Assembly (NCBI RefSeq): GCF_000812025.2
Contig: NZ_JWJE02000029.1
Coordinates: forward strand, 1-49,405
Origin: Bacillus thermotolerans
GTDB lineage: Bacteria > Bacillota > Bacilli > Bacillales > Domibacillaceae
Direction of reading: 5' to 3'
DNA length: 49,405 bases
The translations under genes and the position numbers were made by a program. Below the pieces are notes generated by a model, which saw nothing but the letters and a program-made list of their open reading frames with translations, had not been told where the DNA came from and ran no database searches. The first letter of the stretch is position 1. Each line of letters opens with the position of its first letter. Positions 17,191-26,432 of the stretch are shown here, one piece after another.

Positions 17191-17544
17191 TATTGTTCGA
17201 GCTGTTAAAGAATTGCACTAGTTTCTTTAATGAAGAAAGAGGATGAATGAAGGTCGTTTATCACTCACAAGCTTAACTTTGCGGGACAGTAAGAGGGAAA
17301 TAATAGAAGTATGTATCTTCACATGTATAGGGGGAAGAATGAAGAATAAATAAGAAACACGTCGGAAGCGAAAAAGGCTTTGGCGTGTTTTTTGCTGCGA
17401 ATGCTTTATTCAGCGGTTAATAAACGGTAAATATAACAAAAATATAATTGATCACTGTAGAAATGTTTTGTAAAATTTAAAAAAGCAGAAAACATTTTAT
17501 TTTACTAGCATAATAGGTTGTAAAATAAGGAGGAAGGTTATATA
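17191..17544. other. hom upstream region
   Basis: No gene of normal size. It holds the hairpin at 17356-17393. The AT-rich part 17420-17530 includes CATAAT (17508-17513), which could be a -10 element, but no good -35 is visible. No T-box, SAM or lysine riboswitch sequence could be found. Confidence 0.45.
17356..17393 (+). terminator. Terminator-like hairpin in the hom upstream region
   Basis: AACACG pairs with CGTGTT, extended by G-T pairs, and is followed by TTTT. It lies about 240 nt before hom with no gene between it and the previous terminator, so it may act as an attenuator or end a small RNA. Confidence 0.5.
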
Positions 17545-17589
17545 ATGTCTACTATGCACATACAAATGTACATTAGAAAAATACATTGA
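17545..17589 (+). CDS. hom leader ORF (14 aa)
   Basis: ATG 17545 follows a very strong AAGGAGG. The product MSTMHIQMYIRKIH has three Met, three Ile and one Thr, all end products of the homoserine branch that hom serves. The stop TGA overlaps the hom ribosome binding site, and hom begins 11 nt later. A leader peptide that senses translation, or simple translational coupling, is possible. This is inference from position and codon content. Confidence 0.5.
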   Translation: MSTMHIQMYIRKIH

Positions 17590-17600
17590 GGTGAGGAAAA

Positions 17601-18902
17601 GTGAAAGACAACGTGAAGGTAGGTTTATTGGGATTAGGCACGGTCGGTACTGGAGTTGTGAAGATGATTCAGCAGCATCAAGAACAACTTGTCCATCAAG
17701 TAGGGTGTCCGGTATCTATTAAGAAAGTATTAGTAAAGAACCCGGATAAAGGCCGTGATGTCGAACTTGACAGTCATCTCCTCACTACTGATCCATATGA
17801 CGTAATCAATGATCCGGATATTGATGTGATTGTTGAGGTAATGGGCGGTATTAATGAAACCCGTCAATACATAATTGATGCACTAAATGCGAAAAAGCAA
17901 GTCGTCACAGCAAATAAGGACTTAATTGCACTTCACGGTTCAGAGCTGCAAAAAATTGCGGTTGAAAACGGATGTGACTTATTTTATGAAGCAAGCGTAG
18001 CTGGCGGTGTACCGATTATTCGTGGGCTAACAGAAGGTCTTGCATCGGACAAAATTCAAAAAATGATGGGTATTGTGAACGGTACGACAAACTACATTTT
18101 AACGAAAATGTCTAAAGAAGGTCTTGCCTACGATGATGTATTAAAAGAAGCTCAGGAACTAGGATTCGCTGAAGCAGATCCGACGTCAGATGTGGAGGGC
18201 TTGGATGCAGCTCGCAAAATGGCTATTCTGGCTCGTCTCGCTTTCTCTATGGATATTGAGCTGGATGATGTAGCGGTGAGCGGAATTTCCAGTGTAACAC
18301 AGGAGGATTTAAAGTACGGAGCGACGCTTGGTTACACGATGAAGCTGATCGGCTATGCTGAACAGGAAAATAACCGTGCGGAAGTAAGCGTGCAGCCGAC
18401 ATTCTTAGAAAGCAGCCATCCGCTCTCCTCTGTTAATGATGAGTACAATGCTGTGTATGTATACGGAGAAGCAGTAGGAGAAACAATGTTCTATGGACCA
18501 GGAGCCGGCAGCTTGCCGACAGCCACATCAATTGTAAGTGATGTGCTCGCAGTAGTAAAGAATATGCGCCTCGGCGTCAATGGCCGCAACGTGCTGGCGC
18601 CTCAGTATAACCGGCAGCTCAAGGGGCCGAACGAGCGCTTTGCGAAATACTTCATCCGTCTGCATGTTCGTGATGAAATCGGTGCTTTCGCTGAACTAAC
18701 GAAACTATTCTCTAACTATTCGATCAGTTTCGAGAAGATTCTTCAGCTTCCGTTGGAAGAAGAAGGCTTGGCTGAAATTGTTATTGTGACACATAAGGCA
18801 TCCATGGATAATTATCAAAGCGTATTAAGCGAAATTAACGACCTAGATGTAGTAAGAGCGGTAAGAAGCTTCTACCGGGTTGAAGGAGAGGGAACAAAAT
18901 GA
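17601..18902 (+). CDS. hom: Homoserine dehydrogenase
   Basis: This 433-residue enzyme reduces aspartate semialdehyde to homoserine, at the branch toward threonine and methionine. The N-terminal Rossmann motif [15 protein letters not shown] is near residues 8-22. The catalytic region has [14 protein letters not shown] and [16 protein letters not shown]. The C-terminus is an ACT domain ([18 protein letters not shown]), which usually gives threonine feedback control. It starts at GTG 17601 behind GAGGTGAGG. Its stop overlaps thrC by 4 nt. Confidence 0.96.
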   Translation: MKDNVKVGLLGLGTVGTGVVKMIQQHQEQLVHQVGCPVSIKKVLVKNPDKGRDVELDSHLLTTDPYDVINDPDIDVIVEVMGGINETRQYIIDALNAKKQVVTANKDLIALHGSELQKIAVENGCDLFYEASVAGGVPIIRGLTEGLASDKIQKMMGIVNGTTNYILTKMSKEGLAYDDVLKEAQELGFAEADPTSDVEGLDAARKMAILARLAFSMDIELDDVAVSGISSVTQEDLKYGATLGYTMKLIGYAEQENNRAEVSVQPTFLESSHPLSSVNDEYNAVYVYGEAVGETMFYGPGAGSLPTATSIVSDVLAVVKNMRLGVNGRNVLAPQYNRQLKGPNERFAKYFIRLHVRDEIGAFAELTKLFSNYSISFEKILQLPLEEEGLAEIVIVTHKASMDNYQSVLSEINDLDVVRAVRSFYRVEGEGTK

Positions 18903-19960
18903 AGTGGGAAGGCTTAATCAAACAATATAAGGAATTTTTACCGGTAACGAAAGACACTCCAGAACTAACACTGATGGAAGGAAACACACCGCTGATTCCG
19001 CTCCATAATTTATCTAAAAAACTGGACATCGACCTTCACGTAAAAACGGAAGGAACAAACCCGACTGGTTCCTTTAAGGATCGCGGCATGGTTATGGCTG
19101 TAGCGAAAGCAAAGGAAGAAGGAAGCAACACGGTTATTTGTGCTTCCACAGGAAATACTTCAGCTGCAGCCGCGGCCTACGCATCACGTGCAGGCATGCG
19201 TGCGATCATCGTTATTCCTGATGGGAAAATTGCGATGGGCAAATTAGCTCAGGCTATGATGTACGGTGCAGAAATCGTAGCCATCGAAGGAAACTTTGAT
19301 GATGCGCTGAAAATGGTCCGCAGCATTAGCCAGCACTCACCGGTCACATTAGTGAACTCTGTGAATCCATACCGCATTGAGGGACAAAAAACAGCGGCAT
19401 TTGAAATTTGCGACCAGCTTGGCAAAGCACCGGATGTATTAGCTATTCCAGTTGGAAATGCCGGTAATATTACGGCTTATTGGAAGGGATTCAAGGAGTA
19501 TAACGAGAAATACGGCACAGGTCTTCCAAAGATGCACGGCTTTGAAGCAGAAGGAGCTGCTGCGATTGTAAAGAACATGGTCATTGAGCAGCCGGAAACT
19601 GTAGCGACAGCAATCCGCATTGGCAACCCGGCGAGCTGGGAGAAAGCAGTAGCTGCAAGGGACGAATCAGGCGGCAAGATTGACCTGGTAACAGATGAAG
19701 AGATTCTAGAGGCATTTGAACTGATTACTAAAGAAGAAGGTGTCTTCGCAGAACCTGCCTCTTGTGCATCTATTGCCGGCATTATTAAACAGCGTAAATC
19801 CGGTGAGATTCCTGCAGGAGCTACCGTAGCGGCTGTACTTACAGGAAACGGATTAAAAGACCCGCAAACAGCAATTGAACGTGTACAGAAGAAGCCAGTA
19901 TTGCTTCCGAACGAAGAAAAGGCAGTATTTGATTTCATCGAGGGAGTCGTAAAAGCATGA
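18899..19960 (+). CDS. thrC: Threonine synthase
   Basis: PLP enzyme of 353 residues that converts phosphohomoserine to threonine. The PLP-lysine motif [11 protein letters not shown] is near residues 54-64, and the phosphate-binding loop [18 protein letters not shown] near 82-99. It overlaps hom by 4 nt and thrB by 4 nt, so the three genes are translationally coupled. Confidence 0.96.
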   Translation: MKWEGLIKQYKEFLPVTKDTPELTLMEGNTPLIPLHNLSKKLDIDLHVKTEGTNPTGSFKDRGMVMAVAKAKEEGSNTVICASTGNTSAAAAAYASRAGMRAIIVIPDGKIAMGKLAQAMMYGAEIVAIEGNFDDALKMVRSISQHSPVTLVNSVNPYRIEGQKTAAFEICDQLGKAPDVLAIPVGNAGNITAYWKGFKEYNEKYGTGLPKMHGFEAEGAAAIVKNMVIEQPETVATAIRIGNPASWEKAVAARDESGGKIDLVTDEEILEAFELITKEEGVFAEPASCASIAGIIKQRKSGEIPAGATVAAVLTGNGLKDPQTAIERVQKKPVLLPNEEKAVFDFIEGVVKA

Positions 19961-20847
19961 ATGCTGCAGTAACAATGAAAGTACCGGCCAGTACGGCCAA
20001 CTTAGGGCCGGGGTTTGATTCCCTCGGCCTTGCTTTCAGCCTCTACTTAACGCTGGAGATCACACCAGCTTCCGAGTGGAAGTTTGAACATCGCTCACCT
20101 ATGCTGGCTGGTTTGCCAGATGATGAAACCCACCTTGTTTATCAGGTAGCGAAGAAGACGGCTGATACGTATGGAGGAGAGCTGCCTCCTCTGCATATTG
20201 TGATGGACAGTGAAATCCCGCTTGCCCGCGGTCTTGGCAGCAGTGCAGCTGCTATTGCAGCCGGTATTGAAATAGCGGATCGCTTTGCGGACTTGAATCT
20301 GTCGGATGATCAAAAGCTGACTATCGGCAATCAATTTGAAGGCCATCCGGATAATATAGGTGCGTCGTTATTTGGCGGCATGGTAGTCGGCGTGTCATTC
20401 GGCGAGTCCGCTGAAATAGTTCAGCTTCCATCTCCTGAAGTTGATCTGATCGCTATTATTCCTCCGTATGAGGTGAAGACTGACGATGCTCGCAGGGTTC
20501 TTCCGGAGCAGTTTACGAGAGCTCAAGCTGTGCAGGGCAGTGCCGTGGCGAATGTGCTGCTTTCGGCCTTGTTTGCACGCAACTACGAGCTCGCTGGGCA
20601 GATGATGGAGAAGGATGGGTTTCATGAGCCCTATCGCCTTGAGCTGATCAAGGAACTGCCGGAAGCTAGAAAGCTTGCGAAGGAAGCAGGAGCGTATGCT
20701 ACAGTCATCAGTGGAGCAGGGCCAACTATTTTAACATTTGCACCAATCGGAAAAGGCAAGGAGATCGCTTCTTTATTCACGGATCGCTTCTCTGACTGCG
20801 ATGTTAAGCAGCTTCACATTCACAGCGGTACAATCCAATATATTTAG
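19957..20847 (+). CDS. thrB: Homoserine kinase
   Basis: GHMP-family kinase of 296 residues that phosphorylates homoserine. The ATP motif [16 protein letters not shown] lies near residues 88-103. The N-terminal [16 protein letters not shown] and the C-terminal [17 protein letters not shown] are also typical. Last gene of hom-thrC-thrB. Confidence 0.96.
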   Translation: MNAAVTMKVPASTANLGPGFDSLGLAFSLYLTLEITPASEWKFEHRSPMLAGLPDDETHLVYQVAKKTADTYGGELPPLHIVMDSEIPLARGLGSSAAAIAAGIEIADRFADLNLSDDQKLTIGNQFEGHPDNIGASLFGGMVVGVSFGESAEIVQLPSPEVDLIAIIPPYEVKTDDARRVLPEQFTRAQAVQGSAVANVLLSALFARNYELAGQMMEKDGFHEPYRLELIKELPEARKLAKEAGAYATVISGAGPTILTFAPIGKGKEIASLFTDRFSDCDVKQLHIHSGTIQYI

Positions 20848-20853
20848 AATAAA

Positions 20854-20888
20854 AGAGAAAAGCTGATGCACTCAGCTTTTCTTTTTTA
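20854..20888 (+). terminator. Terminator of hom-thrC-thrB
   Basis: AGAAAAGCTGA pairs with TCAGCTTTTCT and is followed by a T run. Confidence 0.9.
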
Positions 20889-20994
20889 TTTTTAGTCTAG
20901 TATTTCCTCATCAAACCATTGCATCTCGTTTCCTCCTATCGTAAGGTAAGATAGTATGGGACTATCGTGATATACAAGGAAAGGAAAAAGAAAA

Positions 20995-21273
20995 ATGAAG
21001 AAGAAAAGCGTAGAAGATCCGCGCTTTCGAGTAGCGAAAAGAGAAGCCTGGATCGGCGTAGTGTTAGTGCTGTTTAACTTTATCTGGTGGTACGGCTTTG
21101 CATACGGGCTCGGCGACGGACCGGTGGAGGAGTACAACTTTATATTTGGACTTCCTGCCTGGTTTTTTTACAGCTGTGTGGTAGGCCTCATTGTCATGGT
21201 TGTACTTGTGTATATCACCGTAAAGTTTTTTTTCAAAGAAGTACCATTTGAAGAGGAAGGTGACCGGTCATGA
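20995..21273 (+). CDS. yhdT: YhdT family protein (DUF997)
   Basis: A 92-residue protein with two membrane segments (about residues 19-40 and 52-80). The segment FNFIWWYGFAYGLGDGPVEEYNFIFGLPAWFFYS is the YhdT signature. YhdT genes are commonly found directly upstream of panF, as here (4-nt overlap). Its precise role is not known; it may act as a small subunit of the symporter. A short inverted repeat GATAGT/ACTATC lies at about 20951-20967. Confidence 0.88.
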   Translation: MKKKSVEDPRFRVAKREAWIGVVLVLFNFIWWYGFAYGLGDGPVEEYNFIFGLPAWFFYSCVVGLIVMVVLVYITVKFFFKEVPFEEEGDRS

Positions 21274-22706
21274 ACTGGACAGTTATTTGGCCTCTTCTTA
21301 TATTTCTGGCACTCATTTTCTTTATCGGTATATATGCTTCCCGCCATGTACAGCGGGCTCCTTCTTTCGTTCAGGAATACTTTTTAGGAAGCCGGGAGCT
21401 GGGCGGATTTCTGCTGGCAATGACAATGGCGGCTACGTATGGCAGTGCTTCCAGCTTCTTAAGCGGACCGGGAGCCGCTTATAACTACGGCCTGGCATGG
21501 GTGCTGCTTTCGATGAGCCAGGTAGCCACAGGGTATTTCGTTCTTATGATCCTCGGCAAGAAGTTCGCCATTATGGCTAGAGAGTACAAGGCTGTAACGC
21601 TTGTGGACTTTTTATTCGCCCGTTACAAGAGCCAGACAGTTGTTGTATTGGCGGCTATCAGCATCGTGATTTTCTTGTTTGCCTCTATGACGGCACAGTG
21701 GATTGGCGGAGCTCGGTTAATTGAGTCTATTACGGGATTATCTTATACATTAGCCCTTATTATTTTTGCTGTGTCTGTATTAGTATATGTGGTTATTGGC
21801 GGATTCCGGGCTGTGGCGATTACCGATATGGTACAGGGCCTTATTATGGTAGGCGGTACGGTGATTTTATTTTTAGCGGCTCTGAAGGCTGGCGGCGGCA
21901 TGGAAAGCATTATGACAACGTTGTATGATGAGAACCCTAACTTGCTAAGTCCATACGGAAGTGACCTTAGCTTAACCTCCGTGTACGTCTCATCCTTTTG
22001 GATTTTAGTCGGTATCGGAGTAATCGGCTTGCCTCAAGTGGCTATTAGAGCTATGAGCTATAAAAATGCAAAGGCCATGCACCGGGCCCTGGTGATTGGC
22101 ACGATTGTAGTTGGTGTGATTATGCTTGGCATGCACTTAATTGGTGTGATGGCCAGGGCGATCGTGCCGGGGATTACGGTGGGAGACAAGGTCATGCCTG
22201 AATTGGCCATGACGGTCATGCCGGACTGGCTGGCAGGTATTGTATTAGCGGCTCCAATGGCAGCTATTATGTCGACGGTTGATTCACTTTTGCTGATTGT
22301 ATCGAGTGCTATTATAAAAGACTTATATTTGCATTTCTCTAAGAAACCAGCCAAAGAAGAGCGGTTAAAGAAGATGTCTCTAGCCGTAACAGCGGTGATC
22401 GGGGTGGTTGTATTCATTGTGGCCCTGCAGCCCCCTAACTTGATCATTTGGCTGAATTTATTCTCGTTCGGCGGACTCGAAGCCGTCTTTATTTGGCCAA
22501 TCGTATTTGGATTGTATTGGAGACGCGCGAATGGGCGGGGAGCGGTCGCTTCTATGGTAGCAGGCATGGTGTCTTACATCTTGTTTCATTCGTTTTATCC
22601 GACGCCTTTTGGGCTTCACACAGTCGTGCTTCCGATTATTATTTCTTTCTTCATGTTCGTTGCGGTAACTCTTGCAACGAGCCGTTCTTCGTTGGAACGA
22701 GCTTAG
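21270..22706 (+). CDS. panF: Sodium/pantothenate symporter
   Basis: A 478-residue member of the sodium:solute symporter family with about 13 membrane segments, importing pantothenate for coenzyme A. EYFLGSRELGGFLLAMTMAATYGSASSFLSGPGAAY near residues 31-66 is typical of PanF, and the conserved sodium-site region APMAAIMSTVDSLLLIVSS is near residues 329-347. Paired with yhdT. Confidence 0.93.
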   Translation: MNWTVIWPLLIFLALIFFIGIYASRHVQRAPSFVQEYFLGSRELGGFLLAMTMAATYGSASSFLSGPGAAYNYGLAWVLLSMSQVATGYFVLMILGKKFAIMAREYKAVTLVDFLFARYKSQTVVVLAAISIVIFLFASMTAQWIGGARLIESITGLSYTLALIIFAVSVLVYVVIGGFRAVAITDMVQGLIMVGGTVILFLAALKAGGGMESIMTTLYDENPNLLSPYGSDLSLTSVYVSSFWILVGIGVIGLPQVAIRAMSYKNAKAMHRALVIGTIVVGVIMLGMHLIGVMARAIVPGITVGDKVMPELAMTVMPDWLAGIVLAAPMAAIMSTVDSLLLIVSSAIIKDLYLHFSKKPAKEERLKKMSLAVTAVIGVVVFIVALQPPNLIIWLNLFSFGGLEAVFIWPIVFGLYWRRANGRGAVASMVAGMVSYILFHSFYPTPFGLHTVVLPIIISFFMFVAVTLATSRSSLERA

Positions 22707-22727
22707 CTGCAGCTAAGCTCGTTTTTT
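22696..22727 (+). terminator. panF terminator overlapping the stop codon
   Basis: AACGAGCTTAGCTG is followed immediately by its perfect inverted copy and six T. The panF stop codon lies in the left arm. Confidence 0.9.
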
Positions 22728-22781
22728 AATAAGCACTTATGGACAAAAACGAATAAAAAATAGAAAATTTCAAATAAAAGG

Positions 22782-22811
22782 TTGACTCATAAGCAGCACT
22801 TGAATTATGAT
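22782..22811 (+). promoter_or_regulatory. SigA promoter of the trp operon
   Basis: TTGACT, an 18-nt spacer and TATGAT lie just upstream of the first T-box leader. Confidence 0.6.
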
Positions 22812-22845
22812 AATGACAACAAATACGAACGATGTATATATAAGC

Positions 22846-23107
22846 GTTGACGAAGAAGAGTAGCTTTAATGAGCTGTTTCAGAGAGCTGATGGCAGGTGA
22901 GAATCAGCACAGCCGTTTTAGTGAATGGCCTTCCGAGCTTCCGCACCGAACCCTGGTTGGGCAGTAGGCTGCGGCGAATGTCTTATCGTTACAAAAGACA
23001 GGCATTTAAGCGAATGGCTTTGATGCTTTTTGAGTGGATTGTGCCATGGCGCAATCAATAAAGGTGGTACCGCGGCTCCCCGTCCTTTGTGTCAGGGGAG
23101 CTTTTTG
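22846..23107 (+). promoter_or_regulatory. T-box riboswitch 1 (Trp specifier TGG)
   Basis: Stem I has the AGTA and CAGAGAGCTG elements and a specifier loop GAATGG with TGG at 22926-22928. The T-box AAGGTGGTACCGCGG is at 23061-23075. The terminator stem is GCTCCCC/GGGGAGC (23075-23101) followed by TTTTT. Uncharged tRNA-Trp should stabilise the antiterminator and allow trp operon transcription. Confidence 0.93.
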
Positions 23108-23133
23108 TGTTCCTAAAAATTTATATGTATAAA

Positions 23134-23397
23134 TCATTGACTGAGAAGAGTAAGCTCGTATGATGCGCTACAGAGAGCCGGATGGGTGAGAACCGGTGCT
23201 GCACAGCGAGCTGAATGGACTCACGAGTGGCAGCAGGAAATGGCTGCCCGGCCTCTGCCGTTATCAGATACCAAAAGGGCTGAAAAGGCCGTTTTGGAGA
23301 AAGAGGAAGCTTATACAGCTTCAACGTGAGGTGGCACCGCGGTTCAACCGTCCTCCGCAGAAAATAACCCAGGGGTTATTTTCTGCGGAGGTTTTTT
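23134..23397 (+). promoter_or_regulatory. T-box riboswitch 2 (Trp specifier TGG)
   Basis: A second complete T-box follows in tandem. The CAGAGAGCCG element is at about 23171, the specifier GAATGG has TGG at 23216-23218, and the T-box GAGGTGGCACCGCGG is at 23328-23342. The terminator is a 19-bp stem (23352-23370 with 23373-23391) and a T run, much stronger than that of the first copy. Two in series should give tighter, steeper control. Confidence 0.93.
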
Positions 23398-23424
23398 ATT
23401 TTATTTCATAATGAGGTGAAAATA

Positions 23425-24819
23425 ATGAAAACAAAAGAAACGTTGACGTATAAATTAAAAGAAATCGAAGGAGATATGCTGACCCCGATTGTTCTTTACC
23501 ACCAGCTGGAGGGCAAAAAGAAGTTCTTGTTTGAGAGCTCCTATAAGCATGAACAAAGCGGTCGTTATTCCTTCCTGGGGGCGAACCCGGTAGAAGAATA
23601 TAGGGCGACTGGCGCGAGCGCTGAGCGGGTGAACCACTGTACGGGAAAGAGAGAACAATTGAGCGGACACGGTGTTCATCAATTGAAGAACATACTGAAG
23701 AACAGCATGCAGGAGGAAACACCTTTTCCGTTTTTCGGAGGCGGTGTTGGCTATATAGGCTATGATGTTATCTTTCTGGAGGAGTTCATTGGAGAAGCAT
23801 TAGAAGATGATTTAAATATGCCGGATATTCATTTTATGTTCTACGATACGTTCATTGTATACGATCATTTGCTGCAGAAGGTAACACTTGCCGCTGTTGA
23901 CTTATTCGGCGGCCGTACGGAACAGGAAATGGACCAAGCGATTCAAGAACTCGAAGAAAGCATTTACCGCTCCCAGCAAACTCAGTCTTCTGATTCACTT
24001 GAAACACTGCTGTTTACGAGCGATGTCGATCAAGGGCAGTTTGGCCAGATGGTTGAAAAGGCGAAAGAACATATTGTACGAGGGGACATTTTCCAGGTAG
24101 TGCTTTCCCAGCGTCTGAAGGCTGACTTCAAAGGAAATCCATTTTCTCTGTATCGCCGGCTGAGGACTTCAAACCCGTCCCCGTATATGTTCTACATAGA
24201 TTTTGATGAATATACGGTGTTAGGAGCTTCGCCGGAAAGCTTGATTAGCGTAAGAGAGAAGAAGGTTGTGACGAATCCGATTGCCGGCACGCGGCCGCGC
24301 GGGAAGAACGATAGTGAAGATGCGATTCTTCAGCAGGAGCTTCTGAATGATGAAAAAGAAATTGCGGAACACCGGATGCTGGTGGATTTAAGCCGAAATG
24401 ATCTTGGGCGTGTATGTGAAATTGGTTCTGTACATTTAACAAAGTATCAGAAGATTGAAAAATATAAACATGTTATGCATATTGTTTCCGAAGTGAGCGG
24501 AACGCTGAAGAAGGATATTCATCCAATCGATGCATTGCTAGCATGCCTTCCTGCCGGCACGGTGTCAGGAGCCCCTAAAATCCGTGCCATGCAAATTATT
24601 AATGATTTGGAGACGAAGAAGCGGGGCGTATATTCAGGAGCTGCCGGCTACATTTCATCCAATGGCGATTTAGATTTTGCCTTGGCAATCCGCACGATGA
24701 TCATTAAAGACGAAAAAGCTTATGTGCAAGCAGGAGCTGGCATTGTGTACGACTCGGTCCCTGTAAAAGAATATGAAGAAACGATGCATAAAGCAAAAGC
24801 GCTACTGGAGGTTAAATAA
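23425..24819 (+). CDS. trpE: Anthranilate synthase component I
   Basis: 464 residues from ATG 23425, which follows GAGGTG; a GTG at 23416 overlaps that site. With the TrpG amidotransferase it makes anthranilate from chorismate. The N-terminal ESSYKHEQSGRYSFLGANP is the region where tryptophan feedback inhibits. Catalytic motifs include DIFQVVLSQRLKADF, NPIAGTRPRGK, LPAGTVSGAPKIRAMQ and QAGAGIVYDSVP. First gene of the trp operon; it overlaps trpGD by 1 nt. Confidence 0.96.
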   Translation: MKTKETLTYKLKEIEGDMLTPIVLYHQLEGKKKFLFESSYKHEQSGRYSFLGANPVEEYRATGASAERVNHCTGKREQLSGHGVHQLKNILKNSMQEETPFPFFGGGVGYIGYDVIFLEEFIGEALEDDLNMPDIHFMFYDTFIVYDHLLQKVTLAAVDLFGGRTEQEMDQAIQELEESIYRSQQTQSSDSLETLLFTSDVDQGQFGQMVEKAKEHIVRGDIFQVVLSQRLKADFKGNPFSLYRRLRTSNPSPYMFYIDFDEYTVLGASPESLISVREKKVVTNPIAGTRPRGKNDSEDAILQQELLNDEKEIAEHRMLVDLSRNDLGRVCEIGSVHLTKYQKIEKYKHVMHIVSEVSGTLKKDIHPIDALLACLPAGTVSGAPKIRAMQIINDLETKKRGVYSGAAGYISSNGDLDFALAIRTMIIKDEKAYVQAGAGIVYDSVPVKEYEETMHKAKALLEVK

Positions 24820-26432
24820 TGATTCTACTTATCGATAACTATGATTCTTTCACTTATAACTTATATCAGCAAATTGGTTCTCTAGGGAAGAACGTACGGG
24901 TGGTTCGCAATGACCAAATTACCCTGGAAGAGATCGAAGCGCTTGAACCGGAAGCGATTGTATTATCACCCGGTCCTGGAACACCGGAAGAAGCGGGAAT
25001 TTGTATAGATGTTGTTCGCAGCTTTTTCCACCGTGTACCGATCCTCGGCATTTGCCTCGGTCATCAAGCGATTGCGGCCGCTTTCGGAGCGGACATTCGG
25101 CCAGCCAAAACGATTAAGCACGGCAAAATCTCGCTTATTCGCCACGAAGGAAAAGGCGTGTTCCAAGCGCTGAGCGGACCTGTTTCTGTGATGAGATACC
25201 ACTCGCTAGCAGTGGATGAGGATACATTGCCTTCAAAGCTCGAAGTACTTGCTCATTCGGCGGACGATGAAGAAATTATGGCCCTTCGTCACCGCGAGTA
25301 TCCTGTATACGGCATCCAGTTTCACCCTGAGTCCATTGGCACAAAAGCCGGAACAGATATTGTTCAGCAATTTTTCCGCCAGTACAGAAAGGAGAAAAAC
25401 ATGAAGCAATACTTAATGAAGCTGTCCGATCAGCAGACATTAGAGCAAAAGGAAATGGAAGAAGCGATTGAAGAAATCCTTCAGGAAGATGCTACAGAAA
25501 GTGAGATTGCTGCTTTTCTCATTGCATTGAAAGCAAAGGGAGAGACAGTTGACGAGGTAGCGGCCCTTGTGAATGTACTGCGTCAAAATGCCCTCGGCAC
25601 CGGGAATCGTATCCATGGAGTAATGGATAACTGCGGCACGGGCGGTGACGGCTCTCAAAGCTTTAATATTAGTACAACATCTGCCTTTGTGCTTGCGGGC
25701 GCGGGAGTGAAAATCGCTAAGCATGGGAACCGCAGCGTTTCCAGCAAAACAGGAAGTGCGGACGTATTGGAGCACTTAGGCATCTCTCTTGATTATTTAG
25801 AGGGGGAAACAGAACAGCTGCTTGAGGAGAACAACATTGCCTTCTTGTTTGCACCTAGCGTTCATCCAAAAATGAAACGAATCATGAAAGTGCGGCGAGA
25901 TTTGAAAATCCCGACCATTTTCAATTTGATCGGCCCTCTGACGAATCCGATTGATCTCGACACGCAGCTGCTGGGCATTTACCGCCGTGACATGCTTGAG
26001 ATGATGGCAGATGTGCTGAATCGTCTCGGCAGAAAACGGGCGGTCGTATTAAATGGTGCCGGCTATATGGATGAAGCTTCCTTAGCTGGGGAAAACCATT
26101 TGATCCTGCTTGAGAATGGGACAACACGAAAGATGATTGTGACACCTGAATCCGTTGGCCTTCCTGAATATAAGCTGGACGAGATCCGGGGCGGGGAAGC
26201 AAAAGAAAATGCTGAGATTTTGCGAAGCATCCTTGAAGGAGAAAAAGGAGCTAAGCGTGATACGGTTCTATTGAATGCTGGAATCGGGCTGTTTACCGCA
26301 GGAAAAGCAGATACCATTCAAGACGGTATCCGCATGGCAAAGGAAAGCATCGATTCGGGCGCCGCGCTTTCGAAGCTTCAATATTTAATTGATTATTCCA
26401 AGAGACGTCAAAAGGTGGGAGTGATTGTATGA
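24819..26432 (+). CDS. trpGD: TrpG-TrpD fusion: glutamine amidotransferase plus anthranilate phosphoribosyltransferase
   Basis: One 537-residue frame encodes both enzymes. Residues 1 to about 190 are a class I glutamine amidotransferase (ILLIDNYDSFTYNLYQ, catalytic GICLGHQAIAAAFG, FHPES). From Met195 on it is TrpD, which adds phosphoribose to anthranilate (DNCGTGGDGSQSFNISTTSAF, KHGNRSVSSKTGSADVLE, FNLIGPLTNP). At the junction a good ribosome binding site AAAGGAG (25388-25394) lies 6 nt before the Met195 codon at 25401. So a free TrpD could still be made. Natural TrpGD fusions exist in enterobacteria; here it looks like loss of the trpG stop. Confidence 0.94.
   Translation: MILLIDNYDSFTYNLYQQIGSLGKNVRVVRNDQITLEEIEALEPEAIVLSPGPGTPEEAGICIDVVRSFFHRVPILGICLGHQAIAAAFGADIRPAKTIKHGKISLIRHEGKGVFQALSGPVSVMRYHSLAVDEDTLPSKLEVLAHSADDEEIMALRHREYPVYGIQFHPESIGTKAGTDIVQQFFRQYRKEKNMKQYLMKLSDQQTLEQKEMEEAIEEILQEDATESEIAAFLIALKAKGETVDEVAALVNVLRQNALGTGNRIHGVMDNCGTGGDGSQSFNISTTSAFVLAGAGVKIAKHGNRSVSSKTGSADVLEHLGISLDYLEGETEQLLEENNIAFLFAPSVHPKMKRIMKVRRDLKIPTIFNLIGPLTNPIDLDTQLLGIYRRDMLEMMADVLNRLGRKRAVVLNGAGYMDEASLAGENHLILLENGTTRKMIVTPESVGLPEYKLDEIRGGEAKENAEILRSILEGEKGAKRDTVLLNAGIGLFTAGKADTIQDGIRMAKESIDSGAALSKLQYLIDYSKRRQKVGVIV

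Noticed and set aside
17191-17600. Possible T-box or SAM riboswitch before hom
   Set aside because: No T-box sequence of the GGTGGTACCGCG type and no SAM-box core are present.
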